A DNA stretch of 64,000 bases from Lunatibacter salilacus (GTDB lineage: Bacteria > Bacteroidota > Bacteroidia > Cytophagales > Cyclobacteriaceae). The position numbers and the translations under genes were made by a program. The notes beneath the pieces are model-generated. The model was given only the letters and a program-made list of their open reading frames with translations. It made no database searches and was not told the origin of the DNA. The stretch covers positions 1-64,000 of the forward strand of contig NZ_VOLC01000008.1 of the NCBI RefSeq assembly GCF_009797935.1, read 5' to 3'. Each line of letters starts with the position of its first letter. Within the stretch, counting starts at the first letter, position 1. Shown here in pieces: positions 9,309 to 18,814 of this stretch.

Positions 9309-10127
9309 TTATTTCAAATACCTATACAGCAGGTGAGACATTTCCAGTTGAAGTTTCTTCGCTTCAGTGGCAGCAGCATCTGCAAAGTTCCTGTCGCTTG
9401 ACGCATATATTATACCTCTCGATGAATTTACCAAAAGACCACAGCTGGAATTCATACCGTATTTTGCCACATCCTCCAGATTACCTCCCTGTGCCCCCAC
9501 ACCTGGAACTAGGAGAAAGTGTTCCGGTACGATGGTTCTAACTTCCGAGATTTTTTCTCCACGGGTGGCACCTACCACATACATAAGGTTATCCAATGAT
9601 CCCCACTGTTGACTATTTTCCAAAACTTCCTTATATAACTCCTTTCCATCAGCATTACTAAAAAGCTGGAAATCATGACTTCCCTCATTGGAAGTCAGAG
9701 CCAATAAAATCACCCATTTGTCCTTGAATGCTAAAAATGGAGTGACACTATCCTTGCCCATGTACGGTGCTACAGTGACGGCATCAGCGGATAAGTTTTC
9801 AAAAAAAGCTTTGGCATATAGTGTTGACGTATTACCAATATCTCCACGTTTTGCATCAGCTATGGTAAATATGCCCTCCGGAATATAGGCAAGTGTTTTC
9901 TCCAAAGATTCCCACCCTTTAGCTCCCAATGCCTCATAGAAAGCCACATTGGGTTTGTAAGCTACGGCATAATCAGCGGTGCTATCGATAATTGCCCGAT
10001 TAAAAGCAAATATAGGGTCTGGCTCATTCTTCAAATGAGATGGTATCTTGTCAAGTGATGGATCTAAACCAACACAAAGAAAAGATTCCTTTTGCTTAAT
10101 AAGAGAAAACAATTCTTGTCTGTTCAT
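9309..10127 (-). CDS. pyrF: Orotidine-5'-phosphate decarboxylase (type 2)
   Basis: The protein has 272 residues and catalyses the last step of UMP synthesis, OMP to UMP and CO2. The catalytic Asp-Lys-Asp motif is intact ([10 protein letters not shown] from residue 91, with Lys93). The length and the N-terminal [13 protein letters not shown] match the longer type 2 (mycobacterial-like) enzymes. It sits 38 bases after the lolA-like gene, at the end of a same-strand run beginning with pyrD, so two pyrimidine genes flank ftsK and lolA. Confidence 0.95.
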   Translation of the reverse strand: MNRQELFSLIKQKESFLCVGLDPSLDKIPSHLKNEPDPIFAFNRAIIDSTADYAVAYKPNVAFYEALGAKGWESLEKTLAYIPEGIFTIADAKRGDIGNTSTLYAKAFFENLSADAVTVAPYMGKDSVTPFLAFKDKWVILLALTSNEGSHDFQLFSNADGKELYKEVLENSQQWGSLDNLMYVVGATRGEKISEVRTIVPEHFLLVPGVGAQGGNLEDVAKYGMNSSCGLLVNSSRGIIYASSDRNFADAAATEAKKLQLEMSHLLYRYLK

Positions 10128-10165
10128 AAAACAATGGGATACTCAAATCAGGAAAAAGTGATTAA

Positions 10166-10822
10166 TTATCTAAGGTCTATAATTTCAATATTTTTATGCT
10201 CGCTCGTATTGAACACAAAATAGTTGTCCAGAATTGGCTCATTTTTTTTGACTTCTTTGAATTTATACTGAAAAATACCTCCTACATCATCTTGAATTTC
10301 CCAAGCGACAAGGTCTTTTTGTGTTTTTTCGACAAAAAGTTTTATTTCTTTAAACTGGGCTGATTTTTTATCCGTGGTTAGAATAATCTCGTACACCGTC
10401 TTACCGTCCATCTTCTTTTCGCCGTTCAATTTAGAGTTGTACCCCCTTTGGTAGATGTTATAAATATTGGAAGGGGTAAGTTCGTCACTTTCGGGATCAA
10501 CGCTGTTGATGGTAACTTCTTCGTATCGGGATGATTTGATATAGGTCCAAACTGTACTTCCGTCATTGAAGATTTCCTGATCATCCAATACCAACCGATA
10601 TCGGTCACCCTTGACGGCAACTTCGCCAGTATTAGTCTGTATTACGCCCTCGGTATCGGTCGAATAGGTATATTCAAAGGTAGCTTTGAATCCGTCTAAT
10701 TGCTTATAGCGGTCACTAACTTCAGTTAATATGGCCTGGGCGGTCAGTCCTGCTTGTGCAAAGGAAATACTATCTATTCCCACTATAAGGAATGTTGCTA
10801 TCAAAACTCTCTTTAAGATCAT
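10166..10822 (-). CDS. lolA: LolA-family outer-membrane lipoprotein carrier protein
   Basis: The protein has 218 residues with a signal peptide ending about AQA (residues 1-24). The mature part starts LTEVSDRYKQLDGFKATFEY, the usual opening of the half-barrel LolA/LolB-like fold. It goes on through NDGSTVWTYIKSSRYEEVTI to a segment that looks at polarity and charge (KEIKLFVEKTQKDLVAWEI). LolA shuttles lipoproteins across the periplasm to the outer membrane. It lies 19 bases after ftsK, an arrangement also common in other bacteria. Assignment to LolA proper rather than a paralogue rests on context. Confidence 0.87.
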   Translation of the reverse strand: MILKRVLIATFLIVGIDSISFAQAGLTAQAILTEVSDRYKQLDGFKATFEYTYSTDTEGVIQTNTGEVAVKGDRYRLVLDDQEIFNDGSTVWTYIKSSRYEEVTINSVDPESDELTPSNIYNIYQRGYNSKLNGEKKMDGKTVYEIILTTDKKSAQFKEIKLFVEKTQKDLVAWEIQDDVGGIFQYKFKEVKKNEPILDNYFVFNTSEHKNIEIIDLR

Positions 10823-10841
10823 GGTATGTGTACTGAATTTT

Positions 10842-13316
10842 TTAGAGATTATTCAATAATTGTTCCAAATTTGTTTCGTCTTGAATTAAAACTTCCCGGG
10901 CCTTACTTCCTTCAAAAGGCCCTACGATTCCGGCGGCTTCCAGCTGATCAATTATCCTGCCTGATCGGTTGTAACCTAACTTTAGCTTTCTCTGGATTAA
11001 GGAAGTACTGCCCTGTTGATGGCGGACAATAAGCCTAGCAGCGTCATCGAACAGGGGATCCCGGTCAGCCAGATCAACACCTCCAATTCCACTGTCACCC
11101 TCTTCTCCTACAAATTCCGGTAAAAGATACGCATCGCTATATCCCCGCTGTTCACCAATCCAATCACAGACAGCATCCACCTCGGGTGTGTCTAAAAAGG
11201 CGCATTGGAGTCGAATTACATCGGATCCCATAGAAAGAAGCATATCACCCATTCCGATTAGCTGCTCTGCCCCGCCGGCATCCAAGATCGTACGGCTGTC
11301 AATTTTAGAAGTAACCCGAAAGGAGAGCCTTGCAGGGAAGTTGGCTTTGATTATCCCCGTGATTACGTTGACAGATGGACGCTGTGTAGCTACCACTAAG
11401 TGGATACCAATTGCCCTTGCCAACTGGGCAAGCCGGGCGATTGGTGCCTCGATTTCCTTTCCGGCAGTCATCATCAAGTCGGCCAATTCATCTATCACTA
11501 GAACAATGTATGGCATAAATTTATGGCCATTTTCAGGATTGAGCTTTCTGGCAACAAACTTTGCGTTGTATTCTTTTAAGTTTCTACAGCCGGCATCTTT
11601 TAGCAGGTCATACCTGTTGTCCATTTCTATACACAGAGAGTTGAGTGTATAGATTACTTTTTTGGTGTCCGTGATGATCGCCTCTTCGGAATTGGGAAGC
11701 TTGGCTAGAAAATGTCTTTCTATTTTGTTGAAAAGGGTTAGTTCCACTTTTTTTGGATCCACCAACACCAATTTAAGCTGTGAAGGGTGCTTTTTGTAGA
11801 TCAGGGAAGCCAAAATCATATTGAGACCCACCGACTTTCCCTGACCTGTTGCGCCCGCCATCAAGAGGTGAGGCATTTTGGCCAGGTCCATTACAAAGAC
11901 TTCATTGGAAATTGTTTTACCCAAGGCCACGGGTAGGTCCTTGTCACTACGCATAAACTTTTCCGTTCCTAGCACAGAACGTGCGGCTACCAGCTCCCGG
12001 TTTTTGTTAGGAACTTCAATGCCGATTGTACCCTTACCGGGAATTGGGGCAATGATACGAATGCCCAAAGCAGCAAGGCTAAGCGCAATATCATCTTCCA
12101 AATTCTTTATTTTGCTGATCTTAACTCCTGGATCAGGAATAATCTCATATAAAGTGACGGTAGGGCCGATCGTGGCCTTTATTTCCTGTATGCCGATTTT
12201 AAAATTGACAAGCGTTTCGACGATTTTGTTTTTGTTTTCCTCCAGTTCTTGCCTGCTAACTGTCACCCGCTGCTGATCGTATTCATTCAAAAGATCCAAA
12301 GTGGGGTATTTGTAATGAGGAAGATCCAGGGTCGGGTCATAAGGATCTAAATTTTCAACTTTATCCGCTGTTTTTTCTTCTCCTGGACCCGTGCTAACTT
12401 CAAAACTTTTCCGATCTGGAATGGCAACATTCGGGATTTCATCTCTGGCAACAGTATTGTCTTCTATCGTGAATTCCGGTTCGGAAGTTTCTTTTTTAGA
12501 GGTTGTTGGAGGGTTATTGATACGCCAACTTGAACCATCCTCTTCGTTATCTTCTTCATCCAGAGTCTCTTCCGTATCAGCTATAACTGCCCGACTTTTG
12601 TTGGATATTCTGCTGGATTCTTCATCAAGTGGGTATGGTGAAGTTTCGTCCTCCAGTTCATCCTCGGAATTGGATTTCTCTGAAAACCAGCTTAGCTGCT
12701 CGATATTGAAGAAAAATACTACAAAGATAAAAAGCGAGGCGAAAATGAGGATTATGGTCCCCCATCCAATGAAATTACTTGCCAAGACAGCAAGCTCGTA
12801 GCCCAGCCCACCGCTTAAGAAACCCAGATAATGGAAGGTGTCAAGTTGCAGCACCACATATCCGAGGATTAGTCCCAGCCAGATCATGAAGAAAACAGCA
12901 AAGCTGCTAAACCGGGTAATGGAGACCAGGGATTTTTTAAATGAAAGTCGGAATCCTATAATAAACAGAAAAGGAGGAATAAAAAGGGCTCCAATCCCAA
13001 ACCATCGGAAGATAAAATATTGGGATAATAATGCGCCGGAATAACCTAGCCAGTTTTCAACTTCACTCGCCTTTTTTGTCAATGGACCTGCGGAAGGGTC
13101 TACTACTAGACTTTGATCTGCCTGACCTGAAAAAAGGTAGCTTAAAAAAGCCAAAAAGAGAAAGACGGCAGCCATCATTAGGAAAATCCCAAAGGAAAGA
13201 CCCCAACGCTTATCTTTTAAAAAAGCAAACGAGAATTTCCTTCGCTGCCTTGTTGGAGCTTCCGGTGCTTTACTGGTTTTTTTGAAAGTACTCTTTTTAT
13301 ATGTATTGGCAGCCAT
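10842..13316 (-). CDS. ftsK: DNA translocase FtsK/SpoIIIE
   Basis: The protein has 824 residues. Four or five membrane segments lie in about residues 30-215. An acidic, low-complexity linker (about 220-330) follows, then the FtsK alpha domain and the RecA-like motor with Walker A around Lys494 (ATGQGKSVG) and Walker B LVIDELADLMM. The C-terminal gamma winged-helix domain (about 755-824: DDAARLIVRHQQGSTSLIQ) reads KOPS-like polarity sites. It pumps chromosome ends through the division septum and activates XerC/XerD at dif. xerD lies nearby on the same strand (14568-15467). It follows pyrD by 60 bases. Confidence 0.95.
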   Translation of the reverse strand: MAANTYKKSTFKKTSKAPEAPTRQRRKFSFAFLKDKRWGLSFGIFLMMAAVFLFLAFLSYLFSGQADQSLVVDPSAGPLTKKASEVENWLGYSGALLSQYFIFRWFGIGALFIPPFLFIIGFRLSFKKSLVSITRFSSFAVFFMIWLGLILGYVVLQLDTFHYLGFLSGGLGYELAVLASNFIGWGTIILIFASLFIFVVFFFNIEQLSWFSEKSNSEDELEDETSPYPLDEESSRISNKSRAVIADTEETLDEEDNEEDGSSWRINNPPTTSKKETSEPEFTIEDNTVARDEIPNVAIPDRKSFEVSTGPGEEKTADKVENLDPYDPTLDLPHYKYPTLDLLNEYDQQRVTVSRQELEENKNKIVETLVNFKIGIQEIKATIGPTVTLYEIIPDPGVKISKIKNLEDDIALSLAALGIRIIAPIPGKGTIGIEVPNKNRELVAARSVLGTEKFMRSDKDLPVALGKTISNEVFVMDLAKMPHLLMAGATGQGKSVGLNMILASLIYKKHPSQLKLVLVDPKKVELTLFNKIERHFLAKLPNSEEAIITDTKKVIYTLNSLCIEMDNRYDLLKDAGCRNLKEYNAKFVARKLNPENGHKFMPYIVLVIDELADLMMTAGKEIEAPIARLAQLARAIGIHLVVATQRPSVNVITGIIKANFPARLSFRVTSKIDSRTILDAGGAEQLIGMGDMLLSMGSDVIRLQCAFLDTPEVDAVCDWIGEQRGYSDAYLLPEFVGEEGDSGIGGVDLADRDPLFDDAARLIVRHQQGSTSLIQRKLKLGYNRSGRIIDQLEAAGIVGPFEGSKAREVLIQDETNLEQLLNNL

Positions 13317-13376
13317 TTTTACTTTTTCGATTGCAATGTCCGGTCAAGATAAGTGTTTTGGATAATATTGAAAAAC

Positions 13377-14417
13377 TCAAACCCTGTAAAACCGGGCCAA
13401 ACCCTTATTCAGGCGTTTTACTAAACTGGGACCCTCATAAATCATTCCAGTATAGACCTGAACCAAACTGGCTCCAGCTTCCAACTTTTCGATGGCGTCT
13501 TTGACGGTGAAAACTCCCCCGACACCGATAATGGGAAAGCTGTTCTGGGACTTTTTGGCCAAGTAACGGATTACCCCAGTGCTCTTGTCTTTCACAGGTT
13601 TTCCACTGAGGCCACCAGCTCCTATTTCACTAACCTCCTGTTCAGAAGTAACTAGATTACCTCTATCCAAAGTAGTATTAGTGGCGATGATTCCGGAAAT
13701 ACCTGTCTCCAAAACAATATCAACAATATCATCCAACTGGCCCTCGGTGAGATCGGGGGCTATCTTTAAAAGAATCGGCTTTGGAGTAGCCTTAGCGTCA
13801 TTTGCTTCCTTTACTGCGGTGAGGAGTTTTTTAAGCGGTTCCTTTTCCTGCAGTTCCCGAAGATTTGGTGTGTTAGGGGAACTAACATTCAGTACGAAAT
13901 AGTCTACATAAGGATGCAAAGCTTCTAGGCAAAAGAGGTAATCTCCTACGGCCTCTTCATTGGGTGTATCCTTGTTTTTGCCGATATTTCCTCCAATTAT
14001 AACAGTTGATTTTCGGTTTTTCAAACGTTCCACAGCTGCCAGAACCCCCCCGTTGTTGAATCCCATGCGGTTGATTAGGCCCTGGTCTTGGGGTAGCCTA
14101 AAAAGTCTTGGCTGGGGGTTTCCAATTTGAGGTTTGGGGGTAAGGGTTCCTATCTCAATAAAACCAAAACCCAAACTAGCCATTTCGTCTATAAGTTTCG
14201 CGTCTTTGTCGAACCCAGCAGCCAATCCAACCGGATTTTTGAAAGTAAGTCCGAAAACTTCCTGTACGAGGCTCGGATCGTCAAATTTGAAATTATAATG
14301 AATGGCGGCGCCTAGGAGAGGGAGATTAAAGGTTCTCTTTATCCAAGAAAAAGTGAAATCGTGTGCCTTTTCAGGGTTCTGACGAAATAATATGGGTTTT
14401 AATAAGGACTTATACAC
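13377..14417 (-). CDS. pyrD: Dihydroorotate dehydrogenase (quinone), class 2
   Basis: The protein has 346 residues. The N-terminal helical extension ([19 protein letters not shown]) is the membrane-docking, quinone-channel part that marks class 2. FMN-binding stretches follow ([12 protein letters not shown], then [10 protein letters not shown]), with the active-site loop [14 protein letters not shown] holding the catalytic Ser. It oxidises dihydroorotate to orotate with electrons going to quinone. It heads the same-strand run pyrD-ftsK-lolA-pyrF. Confidence 0.95.
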   Translation of the reverse strand: MYKSLLKPILFRQNPEKAHDFTFSWIKRTFNLPLLGAAIHYNFKFDDPSLVQEVFGLTFKNPVGLAAGFDKDAKLIDEMASLGFGFIEIGTLTPKPQIGNPQPRLFRLPQDQGLINRMGFNNGGVLAAVERLKNRKSTVIIGGNIGKNKDTPNEEAVGDYLFCLEALHPYVDYFVLNVSSPNTPNLRELQEKEPLKKLLTAVKEANDAKATPKPILLKIAPDLTEGQLDDIVDIVLETGISGIIATNTTLDRGNLVTSEQEVSEIGAGGLSGKPVKDKSTGVIRYLAKKSQNSFPIIGVGGVFTVKDAIEKLEAGASLVQVYTGMIYEGPSLVKRLNKGLARFYRV

Positions 14418-14567
14418 GGGGAGCGGGGTAAATTTCGATCTGCTAAATTATGCTTTTAATATGAAAAATGAATAGATAACTGTTCAAAATAAAAAGAATC
14501 CGCAAACCTTAACCTCCTAATAATTCACCTTATACGTTTGGTAATCTTTATGTTGAAGGAAAAGTTT

Positions 14568-15467
14568 TTACTTTCTAGGATGGTATTCGGTCAGCACCTG
14601 CCGCAGGTAATCCCGGTCAAGGTGGGTATAGATCTCTGTAGTAGTGATACTCTCATGTCCCAACATTTCCTGCACCGCCCTGAGGTCCGCTCCCCCTTCG
14701 ATAAGATGGGTGGCAAAACTGTGTCGGAAGGTATGGGGACTGATGTTCTTAGTGATTCCAGCTTCAGTTGCAAGATTTTTTATAATTATAAAGACCATCA
14801 CCCGGGATAGTTTTTTACCTCGTCTGTTCAAGAAAACTATATCTTCGTGACCCGGAGCAATCACCTGTTGATTTCGGACATGTTCCAAATAAAGTCGAAG
14901 GTACTTGAGCGCATCGGAACCAATGGGAACAAGACGTTCTTTATTCCCTTTTCCCAAGACTCGAAGAAAGCCAATTTCCATAAAAACATGACTAATCTTC
15001 AGATTAATCAATTCAGATACTCTTAGCCCGCTACTGTATAGAATCTCCAACATGGCCCGGTTGCGGTGACCTTCGGGGCTCCCTAGTGAGATAGTCTCCA
15101 GTAGTTTTTCAATTTCAGGAAAACTCAACGTGTCAGGAAGCTTTCGGGTAAGCTTTGGAGCTTCCAATAGTTGGGCTGGGTTTTGAAATATTTTATCCTC
15201 ATATAACAGATACTTAAAGAATGCCCTTATGCCAGACACAATCCTTGCCTGGGTGAATTCGGAAATTTCCAGCGAGGAAAGGTCAGTGATAAATTTTCGC
15301 AAATGACCGAATTCCACCGCCTCGGGAGCTAGTTCTGGAAAGGCCCTTTTTAGATAGTTGCTAAGTTTTTCAATATCTTGGGTGTAGGCCAAAATGGAAT
15401 TTTGGCTCAGTGAACGCTCGATTTTTAGGTGGTAGGCAAAGGCTTTGATTTCTTTTTCCCAAGACAT
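14568..15467 (-). CDS. xerD: Site-specific tyrosine recombinase XerD
   Basis: The protein has 299 residues, the standard Xer length. An N-terminal SAM-like DNA-binding domain covers about 1-100. The catalytic domain has Arg149 (SSGLRVSELINL), Lys173 (LGKGNKERLVP), His245 and Arg248 (HTFRHSFATH), His271 (LGHES) and the nucleophile Tyr280 (EIYTHLD). It resolves chromosome dimers at dif together with FtsK. No mobile-element borders flank it, and its housekeeping neighbours fit a core recombinase rather than an integrase. Assignment to XerD rather than XerC follows overall similarity and is less certain. Confidence 0.9.
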   Translation of the reverse strand: MSWEKEIKAFAYHLKIERSLSQNSILAYTQDIEKLSNYLKRAFPELAPEAVEFGHLRKFITDLSSLEISEFTQARIVSGIRAFFKYLLYEDKIFQNPAQLLEAPKLTRKLPDTLSFPEIEKLLETISLGSPEGHRNRAMLEILYSSGLRVSELINLKISHVFMEIGFLRVLGKGNKERLVPIGSDALKYLRLYLEHVRNQQVIAPGHEDIVFLNRRGKKLSRVMVFIIIKNLATEAGITKNISPHTFRHSFATHLIEGGADLRAVQEMLGHESITTTEIYTHLDRDYLRQVLTEYHPRK

Positions 15468-15496
15468 GGTAGTTGGAAATTTCCAAGATATAATGA

Positions 15497-15526
15497 AAAC
15501 GAACAGAACTTATGTCCTGTTCGTTT
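15497..15526 (-). terminator. Hairpin terminator after the exported Gfo/Idh/MocA gene
   Basis: A 10-bp perfect stem (AAACGAACAG with CTGTTCGTTT) has a 10-base loop and begins about 9 bases after the stop of the minus-strand gene. It runs into T-rich sequence when read on the minus strand. It separates that gene from xerD. The GC content of the stem is moderate. Confidence 0.6.
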
Positions 15527-15534
15527 AAAGGTAT

Positions 15535-16671
15535 TTATAGTGCTACCCTTTCGCCAGTTTCGGCACTTTTCAGGATGGCTTCCACAATTCGGATATCTCT
15601 CAACCCTTCCTCCCCGGGAACCAGGACAGGTTTATCTTCCAAGATTGCCAGAGCATCGTTGTCCATTTGCATGGCCTGCTGCATCGGAACTTCGTAAGGA
15701 TGGTTGATTTCGCCGAGAGGGCTTTTGCCTTTTACTCCCGCATAGGCTGAAAAAGGTTGCATTTCCAACTTACCATCTGCGCAGTCAACCGTGAGGAAGT
15801 TGATGTTTTCTGCAAAGGAGGTCTTGATTTCGGCCATCACACCTCCTGGAAATTCTAAAGTCGCCTCTACCACATCAGCAAGACCGTCCTTGTAGATGTC
15901 TGGACGGGTAGAGGTAGTCTTGGCGGAAACCACGGCAATAGGCTCCATGCCAGAACCACATCTGGCACCTTGTATGGAGTACACTCCCATATCATAGATG
16001 ACTCCGCCTCCCATTTCTTTTTTCTGTTTCCAATGGTCGGTCCGGTTTTCCTGATAGCCTGCGGCACATTGAAGCCCTTTAATCTCTCCGAGTTTTTTCT
16101 CATCAATAATACTTCGGTATTCCTGGGTGTTTGGTTCATGGTGAAGCCGATAACCAATAGATAGTTTAACCCCGTTTCTATTGCAGGCATCAATCATATT
16201 TTGGCATTCTTGTTCTGTAACTGCCATTGGCTTTTCACACCAGACATGTTTGCCGGCGTTTGCAGCCCGGATCACATACTCCTCATGCATGGATGGCGGG
16301 AGCACAATATATATCGCATCGATATTCGGGTTGTCTTTTATGGAATCAAAGTTCTCGTAGTTGTATACGTTTTCTTCAGGAATGGAGTATTTTTCTTTCC
16401 AGGTATCGGCTTTGGAGGGAGTGCCTGTTACGATGCCTGCCAGGTAGCAGTTGGTGGTATGCTGTAATGCAGGGGCTAGCAAATCGGTACTGTAGTAGCC
16501 CAATCCAACAAGGGCTACCCCGATTTTGTCTTTTTTGACATCTTGGGTTTCAGCCAGCTGTTCCTGATTTCCCTTTTGGGAGCAGGCAAGCAAGGTAGTG
16601 GGGGCAATAAGCGCCAAGCCACTACCTAGGGCCATGTTTTTTAATGCATCTCTTCTGGAGTTTGAGTTCAT
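15535..16671 (-). CDS. Tat-exported Gfo/Idh/MocA-family oxidoreductase, probable lipoprotein
   Basis: The protein has 378 residues from the ATG at 16671. An ATG at 16782 would put 37 unrelated residues in front of the export signal. The N-terminus has a twin-arginine pair (NSRRDALKN), a hydrophobic stretch and a lipobox (LLAC), so it is likely exported by Tat and lipid-anchored. The Rossmann domain then begins (GVALVGLGYYSTDLLAPAL), and the catalytic motif CEKPMAV holds the Lys. It resembles glucose-fructose oxidoreductase-type enzymes, which oxidise a sugar with tightly bound NAD(P). The substrate is unknown. A hairpin terminator follows. Confidence 0.88.
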   Translation of the reverse strand: MNSNSRRDALKNMALGSGLALIAPTTLLACSQKGNQEQLAETQDVKKDKIGVALVGLGYYSTDLLAPALQHTTNCYLAGIVTGTPSKADTWKEKYSIPEENVYNYENFDSIKDNPNIDAIYIVLPPSMHEEYVIRAANAGKHVWCEKPMAVTEQECQNMIDACNRNGVKLSIGYRLHHEPNTQEYRSIIDEKKLGEIKGLQCAAGYQENRTDHWKQKKEMGGGVIYDMGVYSIQGARCGSGMEPIAVVSAKTTSTRPDIYKDGLADVVEATLEFPGGVMAEIKTSFAENINFLTVDCADGKLEMQPFSAYAGVKGKSPLGEINHPYEVPMQQAMQMDNDALAILEDKPVLVPGEEGLRDIRIVEAILKSAETGERVAL

Positions 16672-16817
16672 TTTGGTGGAGTTTTTATGGTTTATAAAAG
16701 GTTTGATTGAATGGATTGTAAAGGCAGGTGGCCTGAATACAAACTTGAAGATAGGGAAATTATCTTTCTTTTCAATGGGCAACCAAATTCAGAGGAATTG
16801 AATCTTTCGGTAAGGGA

Positions 16818-16849
16818 TTTGTCAAGTGGGGTAAAATGGCGTATTTTTG
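16818..16849 (+). promoter_or_regulatory. Consensus Bacteroidota promoter of the glycosyltransferase operon
   Basis: TTTG at 16818-16821, a 20-base spacer, then TATTTTTG at 16842-16849: a perfect fit to TTTG-N19-21-TAnnTTTG. It ends 14 bases before the ATG at 16864 and so rules out the longer start at 16711, which would place the promoter inside the gene. Confidence 0.82.
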
Positions 16850-16863
16850 GCCAAATTATTCTT

Positions 16864-17805
16864 ATGCCAACGCCGGAACTGTCAGTAGTCATTACCGTTT
16901 TCAACGAAGAAAAAAACATTCAACCCTTGCTTGCAGCCATTTATGATTCGCTGCAACATTTAAATTATGAGGTTGTTTTGGTGGATGACGGCTCTACCGA
17001 CCTGACTGTGGAAGAAATCAGACAACATGCCAACCATCGGACCAGCGTTCTAATTTTCAACAAAAACTACGGACAAACTACAGCCCTATCGGCTGGAATC
17101 GACAATGCAAAAGGCGAATTTATCGCCACCATGGACGGTGACCTTCAGAATGATCCCTCTGACATTCCCATGATGCTGGAAAAAGCAAAACTGGAAAATT
17201 GGGATGTTGTGGCCGGAAGGCGGGCGAACAGGCAGGATGGGTTTGTATTGCGCAAAGTGCCCAGCAAAATCGCCAATTGGGTGATACGAAATACTACGAA
17301 GGTTTATATGTCAGATTATGGATGTAGCCTCAGAGTTTACAAAGCCCACATTGCGCAAAATCTAGGTCTATACGGTGAGCTTCACCGCTTCATTCCTGTG
17401 CTGGCGAAGCAGGAGGGTGCTAAGATGACCGAGGTGGATGTCAAGCATCATCCCCGTATTCACGGTGTTTCAAAATATGGCATCAACAGGACCTTCAAAG
17501 TGATTGCTGACCTGATTTTGATGCTGTTTTTCCAAAAATATTTTCAGCGCCCAATACATATCTTCGGTACGGCAGGTTTGTTGGCCTTTGGTGCCGGTGT
17601 GATAATTAATATTTATATGCTTATCCTAAAGATAATGGGTGAGGACATTTGGGGTCGACCTATTTTATTGGTCGGTTTTATTTTCCTTTTGGGAGGGATT
17701 CAACTAATCACTACCGGCATTGTGGCGGAAATCATTGTGAGGACCTATTACGAGTCCCAAAATAAAAAAACATACCGCATCAAAGAAATCCATCGAGGTG
17801 AATAG
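16864..17805 (+). CDS. Family 2 glycosyltransferase (dolichyl/undecaprenyl-phosphate sugar synthase type)
   Basis: The protein has 313 residues with start set by the promoter at 16818-16849. The GT-A domain opens ELSVVITVFNEEKNI, with VLVDDGSTDLT and the donor-binding ATMDGDLQNDP. Two membrane segments near the C-terminus (about 235-300) match ArnC/GtrB/DPM-like enzymes that load a sugar onto undecaprenyl phosphate at the inner membrane. The next gene, overlapping by 8 bases, encodes a flippase-like membrane protein, a pairing that suggests lipid-linked sugar made and then moved or used. The acceptor is unknown. Confidence 0.9.
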   Translation: MPTPELSVVITVFNEEKNIQPLLAAIYDSLQHLNYEVVLVDDGSTDLTVEEIRQHANHRTSVLIFNKNYGQTTALSAGIDNAKGEFIATMDGDLQNDPSDIPMMLEKAKLENWDVVAGRRANRQDGFVLRKVPSKIANWVIRNTTKVYMSDYGCSLRVYKAHIAQNLGLYGELHRFIPVLAKQEGAKMTEVDVKHHPRIHGVSKYGINRTFKVIADLILMLFFQKYFQRPIHIFGTAGLLAFGAGVIINIYMLILKIMGEDIWGRPILLVGFIFLLGGIQLITTGIVAEIIVRTYYESQNKKTYRIKEIHRGE

Positions 17806-18652
17806 CAAAGCCCTTAAGCTGGCACTGAAAATCATTCTGACTGTAGGAGCCTTATATTTGGTATTCAGCAAAATCGAAGTCGACACCACCTGGAGGGTCA
17901 TCCGAAACTCCCATCTTGGTTGGCTGGCATTGGCCTTGGTTTTGTACGTTGCTTCCAAAGTATTTTGTTCCTATCGGTTAAACGGCTATTTCAGGAATAT
18001 AGGTATTTTTTTAAAAGACAAAGAGCACCTGCGATTATACGCAATCGGAATGTTTTATAATCTTTTTCTTCCCGGCGGGATTGGTGGTGATGGGTATAAG
18101 GTGTATTTGCTTCGCAAAACCCATCAAATCTCAGCCAAAAAACTAATTCGGGCAGTTGTATTGGATAGAGGTAACGGGCTCGCCGTCTTGCTTTTTCTAA
18201 TGTTTGCCCTTGCAATTTTTATGCATGTGGATTGGCCCTTGCCGATCAACATAACGTGGATAGGAATTATTGGATTGATATTGATCCTTCCTGGTTTCTA
18301 TCTGGTAATGATTCTTTTCTTCAAAGACTTCCTTGGGTCACTCCTGCCGACAACAGGATTTTCATTTTTGAATCAGGTTCTTCAGGTTATCAGTGCGTAT
18401 TTTATTCTGCTGGCCTTGGGGGTGACGGACCATTTTATTGCTTATTTATTTGTCTTTTTGGTGTCCAGTGTAGTTTCTGTATTGCCCTTGACAATTGGCG
18501 GCGTGGGGGCGAGGGAACTAGTTTTTGTATATGCTTATGAATATGTTGCCATTGACAAAAACACCGCCGTGGCATTCAGTCTGATGTTTTTTGTTTTTAC
18601 GGCGTTGACTTCTTTAAGCGGGGTATTTGTGAAATTTGAACCAAACAGATAA
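17798..18652 (+). CDS. Lysylphosphatidylglycerol synthase TM-region/flippase-like membrane protein (UPF0104)
   Basis: The protein has 284 residues and about eight membrane segments. It has UPF0104 hallmarks: GMFYNLFLPGGIGGDGYKVY, a basic loop with AVVLDRGNGL, and LPLTIGGVGARELVFVYAYE near the C-terminus. The family shares its membrane domain with MprF flippases. The start is GTG at 17798, overlapping the glycosyltransferase by 8 bases, with an AGG a few bases upstream. It probably works with the glycosyltransferase on a lipid-linked sugar. No soluble catalytic domain is attached. Confidence 0.85.
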   Translation: MNSKALKLALKIILTVGALYLVFSKIEVDTTWRVIRNSHLGWLALALVLYVASKVFCSYRLNGYFRNIGIFLKDKEHLRLYAIGMFYNLFLPGGIGGDGYKVYLLRKTHQISAKKLIRAVVLDRGNGLAVLLFLMFALAIFMHVDWPLPINITWIGIIGLILILPGFYLVMILFFKDFLGSLLPTTGFSFLNQVLQVISAYFILLALGVTDHFIAYLFVFLVSSVVSVLPLTIGGVGARELVFVYAYEYVAIDKNTAVAFSLMFFVFTALTSLSGVFVKFEPNR

Positions 18653-18814
18653 CGGATAGGGAAATTCAGATGTAAGTCAGCCAATCGCCGACTTCGCTTA
18701 AGTCCGCCAATAACGAGTGCCAAAGACAGACGTGTTTGGGATTAATTTCACAAATGTTTTTAAGTTGAAAATTTTTCTATAAAGTCACACAAATATATTA
18801 AAGTGACAAAATCT

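Noticed and set aside
14568-15467. Integrase of a mobile element
   Set aside because: Length and catalytic motifs fit a core Xer recombinase, its neighbours are housekeeping genes, and no attachment-site repeats or cargo were seen.
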